Assembly (NCBI RefSeq): GCF_023073335.1
Contig: NZ_JADPJG010000002.1
Span: forward strand, 415,881-479,880
Reading direction: 5' to 3'
DNA length: 64,000 nt
DNA from: Bradyrhizobium sp. 21
Lineage (GTDB): Bacteria > Pseudomonadota > Alphaproteobacteria > Rhizobiales > Xanthobacteraceae
Shown: piece after piece, positions 26,052 to 35,476 of the stretch
How the letters are laid out: every line of letters begins with the position of its first letter
Numbering within the stretch: position 1 is the first letter of the stretch
The notes under the pieces: generated by a model
Seen by the model: the letters and a program-made list of their open reading frames with translations, nothing else
What the model was told of the DNA's origin: nothing
The model's database searches: none
Program-made: the position numbers and the translations under genes

Positions 26052-26868
26052 CGATAATCTCCGAGGCGCGATGGGCTGCAACGCGGCCGTGGTGCGTGAA
26101 TATTTCAAACCCGTCGCCGCGGGCAATCGCGATCAACGTGATGCCGGCGGCTTCCGCGGTACGCACCGCGAGTGCGGTGGGCGCGGAGACCGCGACCATC
26201 ACCGGCGCGCCGATGGCGGCGGTCTTCTGCACCATCTCGACCGAGACCCGGCTCGTCAGCAGCACCATGCCGCTGTTTGTATCCGCCCGGCTGCGCGCCA
26301 GCGAACCCGCGAGCTTGTCGAGCGCGTTATGGCGGCCGACATCCTCGCGCAAGGCGGCGATGCCGTTCGCTGGCGACCAGAACGCCGCGGCATGGACGGC
26401 ACGGGTCTGCATGTTGATCGATTGCAGAGGCGAGATGGCCTGCATCGCCGTCATGATCTGTTGCGGCGTGAAGATCTGGCCCTGCGGCACGACCGCCGCA
26501 GGCCGTACGGCCTCCGCGATCGAGTCGATGCCGCAGATGCCGCAGCCAGTCGGGCCGGCGATTTGGCGACGGCGCTCGCTGATGCGCCCGGCATCGTCCG
26601 AGGCCAGCCACATGCGCAGCTCGATGCCGTCGTCGAGGCGGACCATTTCGAGCGACTTGATGTCGTCCACCGACTTGACGATGCCCTCGTCCAGGCTGAA
26701 ACCGACGGCAAAATCTTCCAGGTTCTGCGGCGTTCCCATCATGACGGCGTAGGTGCCGCCATTATAGGTCAGCGCCAGCGGCGTTTCCTCCGGGATCAGC
26801 CGCGCCCCCTCGGACGCGACACCGTCGCGCCAGATATCGCGGTCGATGGCCTGGACCGGCACGTGCAT
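26038..26868 (-). CDS. fdhD: Formate dehydrogenase accessory sulfurtransferase FdhD
   Basis: 276 residues from the ATG at 26868 (MHVPVQAIDRDIWRDG), 4 bp after fdsA. The catalytic cysteine pair is in PTGCGICGIDSIAEA, where FdhD receives sulfur from a cysteine desulfurase. NGGTYAVMMGTPQNLEDFAVG and ALREDVGRHNALDKLAGSL are family hallmarks, as is LLTSRVSVEMVQKTAAIGAP. FdhD passes sulfur to the bis-MGD cofactor of formate dehydrogenase. The frame continues to 26955, but the leading residues are an unlikely Arg-rich stretch overlapping fdsA. Confidence 0.95.
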   Translation of the reverse strand: MHVPVQAIDRDIWRDGVASEGARLIPEETPLALTYNGGTYAVMMGTPQNLEDFAVGFSLDEGIVKSVDDIKSLEMVRLDDGIELRMWLASDDAGRISERRRQIAGPTGCGICGIDSIAEAVRPAAVVPQGQIFTPQQIMTAMQAISPLQSINMQTRAVHAAAFWSPANGIAALREDVGRHNALDKLAGSLARSRADTNSGMVLLTSRVSVEMVQKTAAIGAPVMVAVSAPTALAVRTAEAAGITLIAIARGDGFEIFTHHGRVAAHRASEIIDVVA

Positions 26869-26872
26869 GCCG

Positions 26873-29746
26873 TTACTCCGCGGCCTCGGCCGGCACGATG
26901 CGGCGGGAGTGCCGCGCCTGCTCGTCATAGGACTTCTGCCAGTCGGACGGGCCATTCGAGGGCGAGATCTGCACCGCCGTGACCTTGTATTCGGGGCAAT
27001 TGGTCGCCCAGTCCGAATACTCGGTCGTGATCACGTTGGCCTGGGTGTCCGGGTGATGGAAGGTGGTGTAGACGACGCCGGGCGCGACGCGGTCGGTGAT
27101 CTCCGCGCGCAAGGTGGTCTCGCCGGCCCGGCTCTTCAGCCTTACCCAGTCGCCGTCGCGCACGCCGCGCTGCTCGGCATCGTGCGGATGGATCTCCAGC
27201 CGGTCCTCGGCGTGCCAGACCACGTTTTCGGTGCGCCTTGTCTGCGCACCGACGTTGTACTGGCTGAGGATGCGCCCCGTGGTGAGCAGCAGCGGGAAGC
27301 GCGGGCCGGTGCGTTCGTCGGTTGCGATATATTCGGTGACGACGAACTTGCCCTTGCCACGGACAAAGCCGTCGACATGCATCACCGGCGTGCCCTCCGG
27401 CGCCTTCTCGTTGCAGGGCCATTGCACCGATCCGAGTTCTTCCAGCTTGGCGTAGGAGACGCCGGCGAAGGTCGGCGTCAGCGCCGCGATCTCGTCCATG
27501 ATTTCGGACGGATGGCTGTAGTTCATCTCGAGGCCCATGGCCTTGGCGAGGGCGATAGTGACTTCCCAGTCGGCCATGCCGTTCTTTGGCGTCATCACCT
27601 TGCGCACGCGCTGGATGCGACGCTCGGCGTTGGTGAAGGTGCCGTCCTTCTCGAGGAAGCTCGAGCCGGGCAGGAAGACGTGGGCGTAGTTCGCGGTCTC
27701 GTTCAGGAAGAGGTCGTGGACGATGACGCATTCCATCGCCGATAGCGCAGCCACCACATGCTTGGTGTTGGGATCGGACTGGAGGATGTCCTCGCCCTGC
27801 ACATACAGACCCATGAACGTGCCTTCGATGGCGGCATCGAACATGTTGGGAATGCGCAGGCCCGGCTCCGGGTTGAGCTTGACGTTCCACAGCGCCTCGA
27901 ACTGGTCACGCACGGCATCGCCCGAGATGTGGCGGTAGCCGGGCAACTCGTGCGGGAACGAGCCCATGTCGCAGGAGCCCTGCACGTTGTTCTGCCCGCG
28001 CAGCGGATTCACGCCGACGCCGGGACGGCCGATATTGCCTGTCGCCATTGCGAGGTTGGCGATCGCGATCACGGTGGTCGAGCCCTGGCTGTGCTCGGTG
28101 ACGCCGAGCCCGTAATAGATCGCGCCGTTGCCGCCAGTGGCATAGATGCGCGCGGCCTCGCGCAGATCCTTCGGATTGACGCCGGTGAGGATCGCGGTCG
28201 CTTCCGGGCTGTTTTGCGGCAGGGCAACGAAGGCCGCCCATTCCTCGAATTCGCTCCAGTCGCAACGCTCGCGGACGAAGGCTTCGTTGACCAGCCCCTC
28301 GGTGACGATGACATGCGCCAACGCCGTCACGACGGCGACATTGGTGCCCGGCATCAATGGCAGATGCAGCGCCTTCATATGCGGCGATTCAACCATCTCG
28401 GTACGACGCGGATCGATCACGATCAGTTTGGCGCCTTGGCGCAGCCGCTTCTTCAGGCGTGAGGCGAAGACGGGGTGGGCCGAGGCCGGATTGGCGCCTA
28501 TGATCATGGCGACGTCGGTATTCTCGACCGAGTCGAAATCCTGTGTGCCGGCCGAGGTGCCGAACGTCATCGAAAGACCATAACCGGTCGGGGAATGGCA
28601 GACGCGGGCGCAGGTGTCGACATTGTTGTTGCCGAAGCCGGCGCGGATCAGCTTTTGCACCAGATAGGTCTCTTCATTGGTGCAGCGTGACGAGGTGATG
28701 CCGCCGATGGCGTCGCGGCCGTATTTCTTCTGGATGCCGCGCATCCTATCGGCGGCAAACGAGAACGCTTCATCCCACGACACTTCACGCCAGGGATCCT
28801 CGATCCGCTCGCGGATCATCGGCTTGAGGACGCGCTCCTTGTGGTTGGTATAGCCCCAGGCGAAGCGGCCCTTGACGCAGGAATGGCCGCGATTGGCCTT
28901 CCCGTCCTTGTACGGCACCATGCGCACGACTTCCTCGCCGCGCATCTCCGCCTTGAAGGTGCAACCGACGCCGCAATAGGCGCAGGTGGTCACGACCGAA
29001 TGCTCGGGCTGGCCGATCTCGATCACCGACTTTTCCGTCAGCGTCGCGGTCGGGCAGGCCTGCACGCAGGCGCCGCAGGAGACGCATTCGGAGCCGAGGA
29101 AGCTCTCGCTCATACCCGGCGAGACGCGGCTGTCGAAGCCGCGGCCGGAAATCGTCAATGCGAAGGTGCCTTGCACTTCCTCGCAAGCGCGGACGCAGCG
29201 CGAGCAGACGATGCACTTCGAGGGATCGTAGGTGAAGTACGGGTTGGACTCGTCCTTCGGCATCCAGGCGGCGTTCACCTCGCCATGGGATTTTGCGAAG
29301 ACGTGGTTCTCGCCCTCATAGCCGTAGCGCACGTCGCGTAGGCCGACGGCGCCGGCCATGTCCTGCAATTCGCAATCGCCGTTGGCGCCGCAGGTGAGGC
29401 AGTCGAGCGGATGGTCGGAGATGTAGAGCTCCATCACGCCCTTGCGCAGCTTTTTCAGCCGTTCGCTCTGGGTGTGGACGACGAGGCCGGGCATGACAGG
29501 CGTGGTGCAGGAGGCCGGCGTGCCGGCGCGGCCCTCGATTTCGACGACGCAAAGGCGGCAGGAGCCGAACGCATCGACCATGTCGGTGGCGCAGAGCTTT
29601 GGGATCTGGTGGCCGGCGCCCATCGCGGCACGCATGATCGAGGTGCCCTCGGGCACCGTTACCTGGTTGCCGTCAATGGTCAGCGTCACCATCGTTTCCG
29701 ATTTCGAGCGCGGCGTGCCGAAGTCGATTTCTTCGATCAGAGACAT
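26873..29746 (-). CDS. fdsA: NAD-dependent formate dehydrogenase, molybdenum catalytic subunit FdsA
   Basis: 957 residues. After a 20-residue leader comes a 2Fe-2S ferredoxin domain (GSCRLCVVEIEGRAGTPASC), then the NuoG-like CxxC/His cluster (HPLDCLTCGANGDCELQD). Two 4Fe-4S motifs follow (CIVCSRCVRACEEVQG and ECVSCGACVQACPTATL), then the 4Fe-4S of the molybdopterin domain (CAYCGVGCTF). The active-site Cys is in NVDTCARVCHSPTGYG, with the His nearby as in FdsA/FdhF. The C-terminal molybdopterin dinucleotide binding domain contains LLTTGRILSQYNVGAQTRR. The enzyme oxidises formate to CO2 and passes electrons to FdsB. Confidence 0.97.
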   Translation of the reverse strand: MSLIEEIDFGTPRSKSETMVTLTIDGNQVTVPEGTSIMRAAMGAGHQIPKLCATDMVDAFGSCRLCVVEIEGRAGTPASCTTPVMPGLVVHTQSERLKKLRKGVMELYISDHPLDCLTCGANGDCELQDMAGAVGLRDVRYGYEGENHVFAKSHGEVNAAWMPKDESNPYFTYDPSKCIVCSRCVRACEEVQGTFALTISGRGFDSRVSPGMSESFLGSECVSCGACVQACPTATLTEKSVIEIGQPEHSVVTTCAYCGVGCTFKAEMRGEEVVRMVPYKDGKANRGHSCVKGRFAWGYTNHKERVLKPMIRERIEDPWREVSWDEAFSFAADRMRGIQKKYGRDAIGGITSSRCTNEETYLVQKLIRAGFGNNNVDTCARVCHSPTGYGLSMTFGTSAGTQDFDSVENTDVAMIIGANPASAHPVFASRLKKRLRQGAKLIVIDPRRTEMVESPHMKALHLPLMPGTNVAVVTALAHVIVTEGLVNEAFVRERCDWSEFEEWAAFVALPQNSPEATAILTGVNPKDLREAARIYATGGNGAIYYGLGVTEHSQGSTTVIAIANLAMATGNIGRPGVGVNPLRGQNNVQGSCDMGSFPHELPGYRHISGDAVRDQFEALWNVKLNPEPGLRIPNMFDAAIEGTFMGLYVQGEDILQSDPNTKHVVAALSAMECVIVHDLFLNETANYAHVFLPGSSFLEKDGTFTNAERRIQRVRKVMTPKNGMADWEVTIALAKAMGLEMNYSHPSEIMDEIAALTPTFAGVSYAKLEELGSVQWPCNEKAPEGTPVMHVDGFVRGKGKFVVTEYIATDERTGPRFPLLLTTGRILSQYNVGAQTRRTENVVWHAEDRLEIHPHDAEQRGVRDGDWVRLKSRAGETTLRAEITDRVAPGVVYTTFHHPDTQANVITTEYSDWATNCPEYKVTAVQISPSNGPSDWQKSYDEQARHSRRIVPAEAAE

Positions 29747-29756
29747 TGTCGTTATC

Positions 29757-31313
29757 CTATTCCGCGGCCTGGAGCGTGGTCGGTACGGGTGCGAAATCTT
29801 CCCGGAAATGCTTCAAGGCGCTGAGCACGGGGTAGGGCGTGAAGCCGCCGAGTGCGCAGAGCGAGCCGAATTTCATGGTGTTGCAGAGGTCTTCGACGAG
29901 CGCGAGGTTTTCCCCGACGCGCTCGCCGTTGATGATCTTCTCGATGGTCTCGACGCCGCGGGTCGAACCAATCCTGCAGGGCGTGCACTTGCCGCAGGAC
30001 TCGATGGCGCAGAACTCCATGGCGAAGCGCGCCTGCTTGCGCATGTCGACGCTGTCGTCGAACACGACGATGCCGCCATGGCCGATCAGACCGTCGCGCG
30101 CGGCAAAGGCCTCGTAGTCGAATGGCGTGTCGAACAGCGCGCGCGGGAAGTAGGCGCCGAGCGGACCGCCGACCTGCACGGCGCGGATGGGGCGGCCCGT
30201 TGCCGTGCCGCCGCCGATGTCGTCGACGAGCTCGCCAAGCGTCACGCCGAACGCCGTCTCGAACAGCCCGCCCTGGCGGATGTTACCGGCGAGCTGGATC
30301 GGCATCGTGCCTCGCGAGCGGCCCATGCCGAAATCGGCATAGGCCTTGGCGCCTTCGGCGAGGATGAAGGGGATCGCGGCGAACGACAGGACATTGTTGA
30401 TGACGGTCGGCTTGCCGAACAGGCCGTAATGCGCCGGAAGGGGCGGCTTTGCGCGCACCAGGCCGCGGCGGCCTTCGAGGCTCTCCAGCAGCGAGGTCTC
30501 TTCGCCGCAGACGTATGCACCGGCGCCGACCCGCACTTCGAGATCGAAGCTGTAGCTGGAGCCGCCGATGTTGTCGCCGAGATAGCCACCGCGTTTGGCC
30601 GCAGCAATCGCGGCGTTCATCGCCTCGACGGCATGCGGATATTCGCTGCGGATGTAGATATAGCCCTTGGTCGCACCAACGGTGATGCCGGCGGTCGTCA
30701 TGCCTTCGATTACCAGGAAGGGATCGCCTTCCATGATCATGCGGTCGGCAAAGGTGCCGCTGTCGCCTTCGTCGGCATTGCAGACGATGAACTTGCGGTC
30801 CGCTTTCGCTTGCGCGACCGTCTTCCACTTGATGCCGGTCGGGAAGCCCGCGCCGCCGCGTCCGCGCAAGCCGGACGCTGTCACTTCGTTCAGGATCGCA
30901 TCGGAGCCGAGCGACAGCGCACGCGCCAGTCCCTTGTAGCCGCCATGGGTGCGGTAATCGTCTAGCGAGCGCGGGTCGATCACGCCGCAGCGGGCGAAGG
31001 TGAGGCGGGTCTGGCGTTTCAGCCAGGGAATTTCATCCGCGGCGCCAAGCTGCAGGGGATGTGATCCATTGCTCGCCATCGACTCGAATACGGAGGCAAC
31101 ATCCTCCGGGCCGACCGGGCCGTAAGCGACACGGCCTTTAAGGGTCGCGACCTCGACCATCGGCTCCAGCCAGCAAAGCCCGCGCGAACCGGTCCTGATG
31201 ATCTCAATCGACAGGCCGCGTTGTGCCGCGACCTGTTCGAGCGCTGTGGCCACCTCATCGGCGCCGACGGCGATTGCAGCCGCATCGCGGGGGACGAATA
31301 TCCGCATCTTCAT
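29757..31313 (-). CDS. fdsB: NAD-dependent formate dehydrogenase, NADH/FMN subunit FdsB
   Basis: 518 residues, homologous to NuoF with a thioredoxin-like N-terminus (~residues 1-100). The NADH/FMN site is RGRGGAGFPTGIKWKTVA followed by FIVCNADEGDSGTFADRMI. The 4Fe-4S ligands are in ESCGKCTPCRIGSTRGVE, and VCGEETSLLESLEGRRGLVR is typical. It takes electrons from the FdsA clusters to NAD+. It begins 4 bases inside the end of fdsG (ATGA overlap) and is 10 bp from fdsA. Confidence 0.97.
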   Translation of the reverse strand: MKMRIFVPRDAAAIAVGADEVATALEQVAAQRGLSIEIIRTGSRGLCWLEPMVEVATLKGRVAYGPVGPEDVASVFESMASNGSHPLQLGAADEIPWLKRQTRLTFARCGVIDPRSLDDYRTHGGYKGLARALSLGSDAILNEVTASGLRGRGGAGFPTGIKWKTVAQAKADRKFIVCNADEGDSGTFADRMIMEGDPFLVIEGMTTAGITVGATKGYIYIRSEYPHAVEAMNAAIAAAKRGGYLGDNIGGSSYSFDLEVRVGAGAYVCGEETSLLESLEGRRGLVRAKPPLPAHYGLFGKPTVINNVLSFAAIPFILAEGAKAYADFGMGRSRGTMPIQLAGNIRQGGLFETAFGVTLGELVDDIGGGTATGRPIRAVQVGGPLGAYFPRALFDTPFDYEAFAARDGLIGHGGIVVFDDSVDMRKQARFAMEFCAIESCGKCTPCRIGSTRGVETIEKIINGERVGENLALVEDLCNTMKFGSLCALGGFTPYPVLSALKHFREDFAPVPTTLQAAE

Positions 31314-31798
31314 CGTTGCGCCTCCGCAACAAGCGCATCGATACGCCTTTCATCGAGCCGACCAATGAGCCGGCCGTCGAACATTGCCGACGGCGCGGTG
31401 GCGCACAAGCCGAGGCAGTAGATCGGCTCCAGCGTGACCCGGTCGTCGGCCGTGGTGCTGCCGAGCGACACGCCAAGCTTCGCCTCGGCACGCGCCGCCA
31501 GCGCATCGCCGCCCGCCGCCTGACAGGCCTCCGCGCGGCAGAGTTTCAGCACATGGCGGCCGGCCGGCTTGTGGCGGAAATCATGGTAGAACGTGAACAC
31601 GCCATGCACTTCGGCGCGCGACAGATTGAGCGCCTGCGCCACCATGGGAACGGCCGCCTCCGGCACGTAGCCGAATGCCGCCTGGAGCGCGTGCAGGATG
31701 ACCAGCGTCGCGCCTTCCTGCTTGCTGTGCTCGGCGATGATCTCGGCGCCGCGTGTCTCGTCCCAACGCTCGTAGCGAGGCTCGTAAACCGCTGTCAT
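31310..31798 (-). CDS. fdsG: NAD-dependent formate dehydrogenase, 2Fe-2S gamma subunit FdsG
   Basis: 162 residues, NuoE-like thioredoxin-fold ferredoxin. The helical part EAAVPMVAQALNLSRAEVHG is followed by VFTFYHDFRHKPAGRH. The 2Fe-2S ligands are in VLKLCRAEACQAAGGD and PIYCLGLCATAPSAMFDG. It is the first gene of the fds operon, transcribed away from the LysR gene at 32023. A regulatory palindrome lies between them. Confidence 0.96.
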   Translation of the reverse strand: MTAVYEPRYERWDETRGAEIIAEHSKQEGATLVILHALQAAFGYVPEAAVPMVAQALNLSRAEVHGVFTFYHDFRHKPAGRHVLKLCRAEACQAAGGDALAARAEAKLGVSLGSTTADDRVTLEPIYCLGLCATAPSAMFDGRLIGRLDERRIDALVAEAQR

Positions 31799-31878
31799 TC
31801 TTCGTTCTCAAATTGAGCGTCCCTGCATCGCAAACTATTTGGAATCGTTCGAAGATCAATAAAGCTGTCTCATGCTGC

Positions 31879-31933
31879 GATTGCGAATTCAGATCGATTT
31901 GGGAGTGCGATTGATCGATACGAATTCGCAATC
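31879..31933. promoter_or_regulatory. Palindromic operator between fds operon and LysR gene
   Basis: Two 20-bp arms (31879-31898 and 31914-31933) match as an inverted repeat at 18 of 20 positions, with the perfect core ATTGCGAATTC / GAATTCGCAAT. Each arm ends inward in ATCGAT. The site is centred about 108 bp before fdsG and 117 bp before the LysR gene. A LysR-type regulator in this position usually binds the shared intergenic region and controls both directions. Confidence 0.7.
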
Positions 31934-32022
31934 AACGCTCTTCTGCGGGGCGGTTTTTACGTGTTGGGAGGGGGAGAGCGTGCTAGCTTGTATGCCACCA
32001 CAGAATCCGAGGGGACGTCCGG

Positions 32023-32916
32023 TTGCTCGACAAGCTTGAATTGCTGCTGGCGCTGGCAAAGGAGCGGCATTTCGGACGCGCGGCGGAGATCTGCGGTGTC
32101 ACCCAGCCGACGATGTCAACCGGGCTGAAGCAACTCGAGGAGATCCTCGGCGTGATGCTGGTCCAGCGCGGCTCCCGCTTCCAGGGGTTCACCCCGGAGG
32201 GCGAACGTGCGCTCGACTGGGCCCGCCGGATCGTGGGCGATGCCCGCGCCATGCGCGACGAGATCAACGGGCTGAAGCATCAGCTCTCCGGCGAGATCCG
32301 CATTGCCGCAATCCCGACCGTGCTCGGCATGGTTGCCGCGCTGACGACGCCGTTTCGCGCCAGGCATCCCGACGTGCGCTTCAGCATCCGGTCAACGACC
32401 TCATCGGAGGTGCTGGGGCTGCTCGAAAATCTCGAGGTCGATGCGGGGCTGACCTATATCGAGAACGAGCCGATCGGCAAGGTGCGCACCATTCCGCTCT
32501 ACAACGAGAGCTATCGCTTGCTCACCGCGCCCGACGGGATGTTCGGCGATCGCGAGACGGTGACGTGGAAGGAGGTCGGGCAGGTGCCGCTGTGCCTGCT
32601 CACGCCCGACATGCAGAACCGCCGCATCATCGACCGCGCGTTGCGCTCGGTCGGCGCGGAGGCGACGCCGACCTTGACGTCGAATTCGCTGCTCGTGCTG
32701 TTCACGCATGTGAAGACGGGGCGCTGGGCCAGCGTGATGCCGGCCAAGCTCGCCGAGACGCTTGGCCTTTCCGATACGGTGCGCTCGATCCCGATCACCG
32801 ATCCCGATGTCAATTACAGCATCGGCATGGTGATCCCGCAGCGCGATCCGATGACGCCGCTGATCGCGGCGCTGGTCAATGTCGCGCGGGAAGTCGCGCC
32901 GTCGCTGCAATCGTAG
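32023..32916 (+). CDS. LysR-family transcriptional regulator, probable regulator of fds
   Basis: 297 residues from a TTG at 32023, preceded by GAGGGGA. The N-terminal winged helix reads LLLALAKERHFGRAAEICGV with TQPTMSTGLKQLEEILGVML as recognition helix. The effector domain begins near residue 90 (GEIRIAAIPTVLGMVAALTT), with a periplasmic-binding-protein-like fold. Placement opposite fdsG and a palindromic intergenic site point to control of formate dehydrogenase, as known for FdsR of Cupriavidus. The effector is unknown, formate being a natural guess. Confidence 0.9.
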   Translation: MLDKLELLLALAKERHFGRAAEICGVTQPTMSTGLKQLEEILGVMLVQRGSRFQGFTPEGERALDWARRIVGDARAMRDEINGLKHQLSGEIRIAAIPTVLGMVAALTTPFRARHPDVRFSIRSTTSSEVLGLLENLEVDAGLTYIENEPIGKVRTIPLYNESYRLLTAPDGMFGDRETVTWKEVGQVPLCLLTPDMQNRRIIDRALRSVGAEATPTLTSNSLLVLFTHVKTGRWASVMPAKLAETLGLSDTVRSIPITDPDVNYSIGMVIPQRDPMTPLIAALVNVAREVAPSLQS

Positions 32917-32919
32917 GGT

Positions 32920-35250
32920 TCAGGCCGCGGCCGATATCCCGGAGGCCGCCTTGATCGCGTCGCGGGGCAGGGTCACGCGCACGACGGTGCCGACTTCGAG
33001 CTTGGAGCGCAGCCGCATCGAGCCGCCATGGAGCTGCGCCAGCGAACGGGCGATCGCAAGCCCCAGTCCCGAGCCGTGATAGGTCTTGGTGAGCTGGCTC
33101 TCGACCTGCTCGAACGGGCGGCCGAGCCGCGCCAGCGAATGCGGCGCGATGCCGATGCCGGTGTCGGCGATCATCAGCACGATCCTGTCGTCGAGCTGCC
33201 GGCTGCGCACCACGATGCGCCCGCCGTCGGGCGTGAACTTTACCGCGTTGGACAGCAAATTGACGATGATCTGCTTGGTGGCGCGACGGTCGGCGACGAC
33301 GGAGATGGATTTCGCGATGTCGGTGTCGAGCACGAGATGCTTGTCCTGCGCCCGGCCGCTGACCACCCGCAAGGATTCCGCCAGCGTCTGCGCCAGGTCG
33401 AGCTCTTCCATGTCGAGCTTCATGCGGCCGGCCTCGATCTTGGACATGTCGAGGATGTCGTTGATGACTTCGAGCAGGTAATGCCCGCTGGTCAGGATGT
33501 CATGGCAATATTCCTGGTACTTCTCCGAGCCGAGCTCGCCGAACATGCCTGAGCCCATGATCTCGGAGAAGCCGATGATCGCGTTCAGCGGCGTGCGCAG
33601 CTCGTGGCTCATATTGGCGAGGAATTTCGACTTGGTCTGGTTGGCTTCCTCGGCGCGGGTCTTCTCGCGCTGGTATTTCTCGGCGAGATCGGCGAGCTCG
33701 CCTGCCTGGCGCTCCAGGGCTGCCTGCGAGCGCTTCAGGTCGATGACGGTCGCGCGAAGGCGCAAATCGTTGTCGACCAACTTCTGCTCATGCTCCTTGA
33801 TGCGGGTGATGTCGGTGCCGACCGAGACATAGCCGCCGTCCTTGGTGCGGCGCTCACTGATGTGCAGCCAGTTGCCGTCGTCGAGTTGCGCCTCGAAGGT
33901 GCGCGCGCCGGGGCCCTGGGTCCCGGTCTCGTTGTGGCGGGTGCGGACCTCCGGCATGCGGCCGACTTCGAGCACGGTCTCGTAGGAGGTGCCGGGGATG
34001 ACGGCTGAGTCGGGCAGCTTGTGCAGGCGCTGGAAGTGCGAGTTGCAGAGCACCAGGCGGTCGCTCGCATCCCACAGCACGAACGCTTCGGGAATGGTCT
34101 CGATCGCGTCGCGCAGGCGCAGATCGGCTTCCACGGTGCGCTCGGCGAGGCTCTTCTGCTCGGTGATGTCGACGGCGATGCCGATCAGGTGCACGCTGGA
34201 ATCGGTCGCGCCGCGCGTCTTTTCGCAACGGACGCGGAGCCAGATCCAGTGGCCGTCGACATGCTGCATGCGGAAGGTCTGGTCGATGTGGTCGATCTTC
34301 TCGGAGATGAGCTGGTCGGCGATCTCGAACAGGTCGATGTCATCGGACTTCACCAGCGCGTTGACCTCGCCGAAGGTGAGAAGCTCGTTGCGGCCGTCGA
34401 GGCCGAGCATCGAAAACATCGACTGCGACCAGAAGATCCGGCCGCGCGACAGGTCCCAGTCCCACAACCCGCAGCGGCCGCGGTTGAGCGCGGTGTCGAT
34501 GCGCCCGCGCACGGCGTCGTTGATCAGGTCGCCCTCGCGGGCGCGGGTCGACTGCCAGTGGAAGGCGAAGCCGAGGATCAGGACGACGAAGCCGGTGGTG
34601 GCTGACAGCGTCACCGATAGCGCGGCGTCCGAGCCCCAGATCGGCTCGTTGCGCTCCTGGATCACGGTGACGAAACCGGGCAGCGACTTGATCTGCCGCG
34701 AGGTCGCCATCGCGGCGTTGCCGTTCGGCAGCGTCATGTCGGAGATGTTGCCGTCGCGCGGCGGCGCCGCCAGCAGCTGCGCCGTCGTGATCGCGTCGAG
34801 CAGGCGGTCGTTGCCGGAGGGATTGTTGTCGACCGGGATGCGGGCGAGGATGCGGCGATCGAGACCGGCCGAGGTGACGATGACGTGGCGGCCCGAGGCG
34901 GTGCCCCAGGACGGAATGAGATCGGGCAGCAGCGTCGGTAGGCTCTCGATGTTCTTCAGCCGCTCCTGTCGCGCGGAGGTGAGGCGGTCGATGCGCTCTG
35001 CGAGCAGGTCGGCGAGCGCCGAGATGTCGTGGCGGATCACCAGCCGTTTCTGGCGCATCTGGTCGACGACCTGCACGAACGCGCCGAGGCAGATCGTGAT
35101 CAGGAACGCGATGATGAGCGTCGGCACGGCGCGGCGCAGCGCCGGCTCCGCGATCAGGAGCCGATGATAGGCAGGTTTCGCGATCGATTGCGCCAATCCT
35201 TTGATCGAATCGGATTGGACGCACGCGTTCGCGGCGTCTGCACGCGACAT
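32920..35250 (-). CDS. PAS-domain sensor histidine kinase, PleC-like
   Basis: 776 residues from the ATG at 35250 (MSRADAANACVQSD). A first span (PTLIIAFLITICLGAFVQVV) and a second (SVTLSATTGFVVLILGFAF) enclose a ~165-residue periplasmic domain. Two PAS domains follow: one with CGLWDWDLSRGRIFWSQSMF, and one with IPEAFVLWDASDRLVLCNSH. A coiled region leads to the His box FLANMSHELRTPLNAIIGFS and the segment GSEKYQEYCHDILTSGHYLL, which strongly recalls PleC of Caulobacter, a DivK kinase/phosphatase in cell-cycle polarity. The ATPase motifs are NLLSNAVKFTPDGG, IADTGIGIAP and HGSGLGLAIARSL. It has no receiver domain. The PleC link is by recall. Confidence 0.88.
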   Translation of the reverse strand: MSRADAANACVQSDSIKGLAQSIAKPAYHRLLIAEPALRRAVPTLIIAFLITICLGAFVQVVDQMRQKRLVIRHDISALADLLAERIDRLTSARQERLKNIESLPTLLPDLIPSWGTASGRHVIVTSAGLDRRILARIPVDNNPSGNDRLLDAITTAQLLAAPPRDGNISDMTLPNGNAAMATSRQIKSLPGFVTVIQERNEPIWGSDAALSVTLSATTGFVVLILGFAFHWQSTRAREGDLINDAVRGRIDTALNRGRCGLWDWDLSRGRIFWSQSMFSMLGLDGRNELLTFGEVNALVKSDDIDLFEIADQLISEKIDHIDQTFRMQHVDGHWIWLRVRCEKTRGATDSSVHLIGIAVDITEQKSLAERTVEADLRLRDAIETIPEAFVLWDASDRLVLCNSHFQRLHKLPDSAVIPGTSYETVLEVGRMPEVRTRHNETGTQGPGARTFEAQLDDGNWLHISERRTKDGGYVSVGTDITRIKEHEQKLVDNDLRLRATVIDLKRSQAALERQAGELADLAEKYQREKTRAEEANQTKSKFLANMSHELRTPLNAIIGFSEIMGSGMFGELGSEKYQEYCHDILTSGHYLLEVINDILDMSKIEAGRMKLDMEELDLAQTLAESLRVVSGRAQDKHLVLDTDIAKSISVVADRRATKQIIVNLLSNAVKFTPDGGRIVVRSRQLDDRIVLMIADTGIGIAPHSLARLGRPFEQVESQLTKTYHGSGLGLAIARSLAQLHGGSMRLRSKLEVGTVVRVTLPRDAIKAASGISAAA

Positions 35251-35476
35251 GCCTTCTGCCCCCTGGAAAACTAGCTTGCAACTTGAGTGCGGAAGCAGCC
35301 CCACGTGGCTTCCGAATCATGCTCGATTTGAATCCAGTTTTCGCGGGCTGTCGAGAGTCAACGAATCGTTAACGCGAATTTATTCTTATCCAACGCGCAG
35401 TTTGCGCATCGTGTGTCCGCAAACTTACGTGCGCGGGAGTCCGAAACGAGAACGTTTGACCGCTCGCACATCGGCA

